Positions 62,701 to 64,000 of a DNA stretch of 64,000 bases are shown here, piece after piece (position 1 is the stretch's first letter; every line of letters begins with the position of its first letter). This stretch comes from Enoplosus armatus. Lineage: Eukaryota; Chordata; Actinopteri; Centrarchiformes; Enoplosidae. The position numbers and the translations under genes are program-made. The stretch is from assembly GCF_043641665.1 (NCBI RefSeq), contig NC_092190.1:24940010-25004009 (forward strand), written 5' to 3'. The notes under the pieces were generated by a model that saw nothing but the letters and a program-made list of their open reading frames with translations, was not told where the DNA came from and did no database searches.

Positions 62701-64000
62701 CTTCTTCCAGGAAACCTTGGGCGTAGGTTTCCCGATGATTGGGATCTTCAGACGGACTGTGCTGCCCTCCTTGGCAATGTAGCACATGTTGGGCAGATCC
62801 CTCAAGTCACAGCTGGGATGAACTGCAGAGGGAAGCAATGAGTATTTTTAAAGCTCTGCTTTGAACACTTTTACACACTTTCTTAAATAGCTCTTTGTTG
62901 GTAAGTTTTATAAATATGGACATGGTCACTTACTGATCTGGTCCTTAGCGACTACAGTAAGCTCCTTGGCAGAGCTCTCTCCTGAGTCATTCACAGCCTT
63001 GACTCTGTAGGTGTACTCTCTGCCCTCCACCAGGTCCTTGGCGCTGTACTGCATGTTTTTGGACCTCATTAGCTCCTTGTACTTGTCGTCACCATTGAGA
63101 ACCTCCAGCACGTAGCAGATAATGCGGCTTCCACCATCGGTGAGGGGTTTCTTCCAGCTTAGAGTGCAAGAGTCCTTGGTAACCAGCAGGGTCTTGAAGT
63201 CCATGACAGGCCCAGGCTCCTCTGACGAAGTAAAAATGAGTGCAGTGAGCATATTTAAAAGAATGAAAAACAAAAGCAGTCAAGTAGAAAAATCTGTTAT
63301 CATCAAACCCACCAGATGCTCTGACCGAGTCAGCTGTCTCGCAACACTCTCCAGCACCAAGCTGGTTAACTGCTGACACTCTGAAGCAGTAGGACCGTCC
63401 AGCATCCAGGTCTGGCACCTTGAATGATGTCTTGGTGCAGTTATTTGAGACAATGGACCAGGCCTTCCTCTCAGTGTCACGCTTCTCCACGATGTAGTGG
63501 GTGACTTCATAGCCACCATTGATCAGAGGAGCGTCCCAGTATATGGAGGCGCTGTCCTTGCATGTCTCCTTCACCATCAGGTTGACTGGTGGTCCAGGAG
63601 TATCTGTAGTGATACAACAACACTTTATAAAAGTATCTCTTAAAATATAGACCTATACCCAAAACTATTTTTATTTAATTTTTATTTTATTTAAGAACAT
63701 ATTCCTGTTTCTGATGATTCCAAACATCTCAGTCACTACGTCTCTACAGAGTAGAATGAATGCAAACAAACTGAGATGAATACTTAGTGAATAAATAATG
63801 AAAGTCCTTCACTCACCAAGAACCTTAACAACAATGGTGTACATCTTCATGCCAGCCAAGCTGTCCAGGTTCAGAATGTATTTGCCGGCATCATATCTGT
63901 TGACATTCTCCACTATCACCGTGGTGTCAGTGTTGGTGGATTTAATGACAATGCCCTGGCGGTCCTTGATGTTGGTGTTCATCTTTGCCCAGGTGACCTT
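14460..64000 (-). CDS. ttn: Titin, A-band C-zone to C-terminus (48 exons, 5' end outside)
   Basis: Titin spans half a sarcomere from Z-disc to M-band, acting as spring, thick-filament ruler and signalling scaffold. In the window the minus strand encodes 110 Ig/FN3 domains in ten perfect 11-domain super-repeats (Ig-F-F, Ig-F-F-F, Ig-F-F-F), which in striated muscle bind myosin and myosin-binding protein C. These are followed by the P-zone order Ig-Ig-F-F-Ig-Ig-F, the kinase, M-band Igs and linkers, and the terminal motif IRSM-stop. Exon edges were set by AG/GT sites plus frame; lengths and phases of all 48 exons are mutually consistent. A-band introns are phase 1 except one; M-band introns are mixed. 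FN3 domains carry the W-x-P-P/DGG-x-I-x-x-Y-x-x-E-x-R/K core. Teleosts often have two tandem titin genes; which one this is cannot be told here. Domain numbers given below assume human counting back from A163. Confidence 0.98.
14753..15841 (-). other. ttn: ttn intron before the last exon
   Basis: At 1.1 kb this is one of the longer introns of the 3' part. It is AT-rich with T-tracts at about 15120-15175 and a GCTAGC/GCTAAC-rich patch at about 15385-15460. No gene was recognised. Confidence 0.6.
15842..16162 (-). CDS. ttn: ttn exon: M-is7 linker (Mex5-like)
   Basis: It encodes [20 protein letters not shown] and then a Ser/Met/Ala-rich stretch ([35 protein letters not shown]). Position, composition and the LVEEP start match mammalian exon Mex5, an alternatively spliced linker associated with calpain-3 binding. 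At 321 nt with phase 1 on both sides it can be skipped without a frame change. Confidence 0.9.
16413..16566 (-). CDS. ttn: ttn exon: second half of Ig M9
   Basis: It encodes [20 protein letters not shown] through [20 protein letters not shown] to the end of strand G. Phase 0 in, phase 1 out. Confidence 0.93.
16706..17196 (-). CDS. ttn: ttn exon: short is6 linker, Ig M8, first half of M9
   Basis: A linker of about 40 residues ([20 protein letters not shown]) leads to M8 ([40 protein letters not shown]) and to the M9 start ([29 protein letters not shown]). The linker is clearly shorter than the roughly 100-residue mammalian is6. Confidence 0.93.
17296..17452 (-). CDS. ttn: ttn exon: second half of Ig M7
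   Basis: It encodes [20 protein letters not shown] and [20 protein letters not shown]. It joins at phase 0 to the end of the kinase exon (WMKDGK), splitting the Ig in the C-D region as in mammalian M7. Confidence 0.93.
17571..22654 (-). CDS. ttn: ttn kinase exon (Mex1-like): A169, A170, kinase, M1-M5, KSP linker, half M7
   Basis: A single 5,084-nt exon. In order: Ig A169 (about 22654-22350), FN3 A170 (to about 22055), linker, kinase (21965-21201), regulatory tail (to about 21050), Ig M1 (to about 20740), M2 (about 20660-20365), M3 (about 20340-20050), a long charged linker with [10 protein letters not shown] and [16 protein letters not shown] (to about 18720), Ig M4 (about 18710-18430), a [15 protein letters not shown] linker, Ig M5 (about 18245-17955), a KSP linker (about 17930-17690) and the first half of M7. 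The mammalian M6 Ig is not found between the KSP linker and M7. A169-A170 with A168 in the previous exon form the known MuRF1 docking site. Confidence 0.95.
17690..17930 (-). other. ttn: KSP phosphorylation-type linker (M-is4 equivalent)
   Basis: Ten KSP triplets occur in about 75 residues (pattern [18 protein letters not shown], then KSPTP three times). Mammalian titin has a KSP linker at this place that is phosphorylated in developing muscle; from memory it has fewer copies. Confidence 0.88.
21201..21965 (-). other. ttn: Titin kinase domain (pseudokinase-like)
   Basis: The kinase runs from [18 protein letters not shown] to HAWL. Retained are the ATP lysine in TYMAKFVKV, the alpha-C KKEI glutamate, the catalytic HFDIRPEN and the APE motif. 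Departures are the first glycine of the loop changed to Ser (SRGQFG), DFG as ELG (human EFG), and AEYAAPE where human has PEYYAPE, so the autoinhibitory Tyr170 is Ala (codon GCT, 21474-21476). The basic regulatory tail ([20 protein letters not shown]) follows. In mammals this domain is a poor kinase that scaffolds NBR1/MuRF2 signalling under load. Confidence 0.95.
22774..23379 (-). CDS. ttn: ttn exon: FN3 A167 and Ig A168
   Basis: FN3 starts [20 protein letters not shown] and includes [16 protein letters not shown]. Ig A168 follows with [30 protein letters not shown] and [18 protein letters not shown]168 is the first Ig of the MuRF1-binding A168-A170 unit. Confidence 0.95.
23545..23850 (-). 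CDS. ttn: ttn exon: FN3 A166
   Basis: One complete FN3 ([56 protein letters not shown]). First FN3 of the P-zone FN3 pair. Confidence 0.94.
23951..24526 (-). CDS. ttn: ttn exon: tandem Ig A164-A165
   Basis: Two Ig domains: [20 protein letters not shown] to ATDTTG-type end ([12 protein letters not shown]), then [20 protein letters not shown] to [11 protein letters not shown]. This Ig-Ig pair ends the 11-domain pattern and opens the P-zone. Confidence 0.95.
24660..24959 (-). CDS. ttn: ttn exon: FN3 A163, last super-repeat domain
   Basis: FN3 with [40 protein letters not shown] and [16 protein letters not shown]. It is domain 110 when counted from the right edge, closing the tenth super-repeat. 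Confidence 0.94.
24969..24996. repeat. Poly(A) run next to a ttn acceptor
   Basis: About 25 A on the plus strand, that is poly(T) on the transcript strand, ending close to the acceptor at 24960. It may act as an extreme polypyrimidine tract. Confidence 0.8.
25195..25497 (-). CDS. ttn: ttn exon: FN3 A162
   Basis: FN3 with [40 protein letters not shown] and [15 protein letters not shown]. Confidence 0.93.
25591..26175 (-). CDS. ttn: ttn exon: Ig A160 and FN3 A161
   Basis: Ig with [20 protein letters not shown] and [11 protein letters not shown], then FN3 [20 protein letters not shown] and [20 protein letters not shown]. Confidence 0.94.
26283..26585 (-). CDS. ttn: ttn exon: FN3 A159
   Basis: FN3 with [20 protein letters not shown] and [20 protein letters not shown]. 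The usual DGG turn is replaced by DEGDA. Confidence 0.93.
26765..27067 (-). CDS. ttn: ttn exon: FN3 A158
   Basis: FN3 with [40 protein letters not shown] and [14 protein letters not shown]. Confidence 0.93.
27180..27479 (-). CDS. ttn: ttn exon: FN3 A157
   Basis: FN3 with [40 protein letters not shown] and [17 protein letters not shown]. Confidence 0.93.
27632..27919 (-). CDS. ttn: ttn exon: Ig A156
   Basis: A single Ig with [32 protein letters not shown] and [20 protein letters not shown]. Confidence 0.93.
28138..28731 (-). CDS. ttn: ttn exon: FN3 A154-A155
   Basis: Two FN3 domains: [20 protein letters not shown] and [20 protein letters not shown] with [20 protein letters not shown]. They are the FN3 pair after the first Ig of a super-repeat. 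Confidence 0.94.
28873..29154 (-). CDS. ttn: ttn exon: Ig A153
   Basis: A single Ig with [40 protein letters not shown] and [20 protein letters not shown]. It opens the last (tenth) super-repeat. Confidence 0.94.
29155..30281 (-). other. ttn: ttn intron with an inserted repeat
   Basis: This 1.1-kb intron interrupts an otherwise compact gene. Its centre is the L2 tail listed next; the remainder (about 29703-30240) has no recognised content. Confidence 0.7.
29440..29702 (+). mobile_element. 3' tail of an L2-type LINE or derived SINE
   Basis: It shows blocks common in fish genomes: CTCTCTCCAACCCAACC, GGTTCTGCTCGAAGTTTCTG, CATTGCCACTGTCGCCAAAG, GGTCTAGACCTGCTCTATTT and GTGCTGTATAAATAAAAT, ending in an AATTGAATT-type tail. 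It is probably the 3' end of the L2 family whose RT is at the left edge of the window. Confidence 0.82.
30282..30584 (-). CDS. ttn: ttn exon: FN3 A152
   Basis: FN3 with [40 protein letters not shown] and [17 protein letters not shown]. It is position 11 of its super-repeat, with the short EAGAEEW loop. Confidence 0.93.
30777..31082 (-). CDS. ttn: ttn exon: FN3 A151
   Basis: FN3 with [40 protein letters not shown] and [17 protein letters not shown]. Confidence 0.93.
31251..31550 (-). CDS. ttn: ttn exon: FN3 A150
   Basis: FN3 with [40 protein letters not shown] and [17 protein letters not shown]. Confidence 0.93.
31679..31969 (-). CDS. ttn: ttn exon: Ig A149
   Basis: A single Ig with [32 protein letters not shown] and [20 protein letters not shown]. 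Confidence 0.93.
32183..32488 (-). CDS. ttn: ttn exon: FN3 A148
   Basis: FN3 with [40 protein letters not shown] and [17 protein letters not shown]. Confidence 0.93.
32590..32892 (-). CDS. ttn: ttn exon: FN3 A147
   Basis: FN3 with [40 protein letters not shown] and [17 protein letters not shown]. Confidence 0.93.
33066..35132 (-). CDS. ttn: ttn exon: seven domains A140-A146 (F-F-Ig-F-F-Ig-F)
   Basis: A 2,067-nt exon. FN3 ([20 protein letters not shown]), FN3 ([20 protein letters not shown], with loop VKGEETEW), Ig ([20 protein letters not shown]), FN3 ([20 protein letters not shown]), FN3 ([20 protein letters not shown]), Ig ([20 protein letters not shown]), FN3 ([20 protein letters not shown]). 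It spans the junction of the eighth and ninth super-repeats counted from the right. Confidence 0.95.
35256..35555 (-). CDS. ttn: ttn exon: FN3 A139
   Basis: FN3 with [40 protein letters not shown] and [17 protein letters not shown]. The DGG turn is DGC here. Confidence 0.93.
35663..35947 (-). CDS. ttn: ttn exon: Ig A138
   Basis: A single Ig with [34 protein letters not shown] and [20 protein letters not shown]. Confidence 0.93.
36134..36427 (-). CDS. ttn: ttn exon: FN3 A137
   Basis: FN3 with [40 protein letters not shown] and [17 protein letters not shown]. Confidence 0.93.
36621..38384 (-). CDS. ttn: ttn exon: six domains A131-A136 (Ig-F-F-Ig-F-F)
   Basis: A 1,764-nt exon. Ig ([20 protein letters not shown]), FN3 ([20 protein letters not shown]), FN3 ([20 protein letters not shown]), Ig ([20 protein letters not shown]), FN3 ([20 protein letters not shown]), FN3 ([20 protein letters not shown]). 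It opens a super-repeat. Confidence 0.95.
38511..38816 (-). CDS. ttn: ttn exon: FN3 A130
   Basis: FN3 with [40 protein letters not shown] and [17 protein letters not shown]. Position 11 of its super-repeat, with a short EGEQEW loop. Confidence 0.93.
38899..39201 (-). CDS. ttn: ttn exon: FN3 A129
   Basis: FN3 with [40 protein letters not shown] and [17 protein letters not shown]. Confidence 0.93.
39466..39771 (-). CDS. ttn: ttn exon: FN3 A128
   Basis: FN3 with [40 protein letters not shown] and [17 protein letters not shown]. The first turn is PESDQGG, longer than usual. Confidence 0.93.
39921..40208 (-). CDS. ttn: ttn exon: Ig A127
   Basis: A single Ig with [34 protein letters not shown] and [20 protein letters not shown]. 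Confidence 0.93.
40303..40599 (-). CDS. ttn: ttn exon: FN3 A126
   Basis: FN3 with [40 protein letters not shown] and [17 protein letters not shown]. Confidence 0.92.
40727..41029 (-). CDS. ttn: ttn exon: FN3 A125
   Basis: FN3 with [40 protein letters not shown] and [17 protein letters not shown]. Confidence 0.93.
41159..41746 (-). CDS. ttn: ttn exon: Ig A123 and FN3 A124
   Basis: Ig with [20 protein letters not shown] and [20 protein letters not shown], then FN3 [20 protein letters not shown] and [20 protein letters not shown]. Confidence 0.94.
41747..42062 (-). other. ttn: ttn intron, AT-rich
   Basis: About 315 bp with no recognised element or exon. Confidence 0.7.
42063..42359 (-). CDS. 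ttn: ttn exon: FN3 A122
   Basis: FN3 with [40 protein letters not shown] and [17 protein letters not shown]. First small exon after the giant one in transcript order. Confidence 0.93.
42467..59791 (-). CDS. ttn: ttn giant exon: 58 domains, A64-A121
   Basis: A single uninterrupted frame of 17,325 nt (5,775 codons), flanked by TTTGACAG at its start (59791) and a GTAACA donor at 42466. I count 42 FN3 and 16 Ig domains: one FN3 closing a super-repeat, five complete 11-domain super-repeats, then Ig and FN3 of the next. First motif [20 protein letters not shown]; last FN3 [20 protein letters not shown]. It corresponds to the roughly 17-kb human TTN exon 326, the largest human exon. Phase 1 at both ends. 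Position-11 FN3 domains carry extra loop residues: acidic at about 43215-43285, mixed at about 46524-46593, Ala/Pro/Thr at about 53070-53165, four extra residues at about 56390-56430. No stop or frameshift, so the copy is intact. Confidence 0.97.
59945..60247 (-). CDS. ttn: ttn exon: FN3 A63
   Basis: FN3 with [40 protein letters not shown] and [17 protein letters not shown]. Confidence 0.93.
60387..60974 (-). CDS. ttn: ttn exon: Ig A61 and FN3 A62
   Basis: Ig with [20 protein letters not shown] and [15 protein letters not shown], then FN3 [20 protein letters not shown] and [20 protein letters not shown]. Confidence 0.94.
61080..61376 (-). CDS. ttn: ttn exon: FN3 A60
   Basis: FN3 with [40 protein letters not shown] and [17 protein letters not shown]. 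Confidence 0.93.
61478..61675 (-). CDS. ttn: ttn exon: second part of FN3 A59
   Basis: It encodes [20 protein letters not shown] and [20 protein letters not shown]. With the 105-nt exon upstream it makes one FN3; 198 + 105 = 303 nt, the usual FN3 exon size. Confidence 0.93.
61846..61950 (-). CDS. ttn: ttn exon: first part of FN3 A59
   Basis: A 105-nt exon, too short to stand out by frame alone. It encodes [20 protein letters not shown] and [14 protein letters not shown] before the C strand. The flanks are CTACAG and GTACAG. Confidence 0.92.
62051..62358 (-). CDS. ttn: ttn exon: FN3 A58
   Basis: FN3 with [40 protein letters not shown] and [17 protein letters not shown]. The 308-nt exon begins in phase 2, unlike its neighbours. 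Confidence 0.92.
62540..62822 (-). CDS. ttn: ttn exon: Ig A57
   Basis: Ig with [34 protein letters not shown] and [20 protein letters not shown]. It ends two bases into an Arg codon (phase 2) that is completed by the next exon. Confidence 0.92.
62934..63221 (-). CDS. ttn: ttn exon: FN3 A56
   Basis: FN3 with [40 protein letters not shown] and [17 protein letters not shown]. Confidence 0.93.
63313..63603 (-). CDS. ttn: ttn exon: FN3 A55
   Basis: FN3 with [40 protein letters not shown] and [17 protein letters not shown]. Confidence 0.93.
63817..64000 (-). CDS. ttn: ttn exon, partial: Ig A54 (cut by the right edge)
   Basis: The frame is open to the window edge and encodes [20 protein letters not shown], then [20 protein letters not shown] and IVVKVL before a GTGAG donor. 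It is the C-terminal two thirds of an Ig, the first domain of the first complete super-repeat seen here. Confidence 0.9.

Noticed and set aside
14460..64000. Assignment to twitchin/projectin, obscurin or another giant Ig/FN3 kinase
   Set aside because: The 11-domain super-repeats, the single kinase between A170 and M1, the KSP linker and the M10 ending are specific to vertebrate titin.
1..64000. CRISPR array, operon-type promoters, rRNA or tRNA genes
   Set aside because: The tandem arrays have no spacer structure, the genome is eukaryotic, and no cloverleaf or rRNA segment was recognised on reading.

Overview
The window is vertebrate DNA, most likely from a ray-finned (teleost) fish. The evidence is a titin gene with vertebrate domain order, decayed Tc1-like transposons, L2-, L1- and Rex-type LINE remnants typical of fish genomes, and compact introns in the titin part. 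Nothing prokaryotic or viral was seen.

Left third (1 to about 13,570, + strand): seven exons encode the 3' part of carf, the calcium-responsive transcription factor. They lie at 2236, 3588, 3934, 4457, 4643, 5510 and 13526, and all splice phases agree through to the stop at 13567-13569. The introns hold an L2-type LINE reverse transcriptase that runs off the left edge, a LINE 3' tail, a 1.2-kb GT-rich minisatellite, a 48-bp tandem repeat, a second L2 remnant, two adjacent dead Tc1-like transposons, microsatellites, and an L1 remnant fused to a Rex-type reverse transcriptase fragment.

Middle (about 13,570-14,460): this is the convergent 3' UTR region of carf (+) and ttn (-). It contains a TTTATTAAA element that reads as a poly(A) signal on both strands.

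Right three quarters (14,460-64,000, - strand): this is the 3' part of titin (ttn), 48 exons, entering from beyond the right edge. Reading from right to left (N- to C-terminal), exactly 110 Ig/FN3 domains form ten consecutive 11-domain super-repeats, equivalent to human A54-A163 if no domain was gained or lost. One uninterrupted exon of 17,325 nt holds 58 of them. The P-zone (Ig-Ig-FN3-FN3-Ig-Ig-FN3), the kinase domain and the M-band Ig domains with linkers follow, ending in the obscurin-binding M10 domain. Points that differ from human titin: alanine in place of kinase Tyr170, no recognisable M6 Ig domain, an expanded KSP linker, and variable insertions at one loop of the last FN3 of each super-repeat.

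The two genes are not obviously linked in function. Titin is the sarcomere ruler and signalling scaffold; carf is a nuclear transcription factor. I found no undescribed multi-gene system. The best leads are the titin-specific deviations and the shared 3' region.
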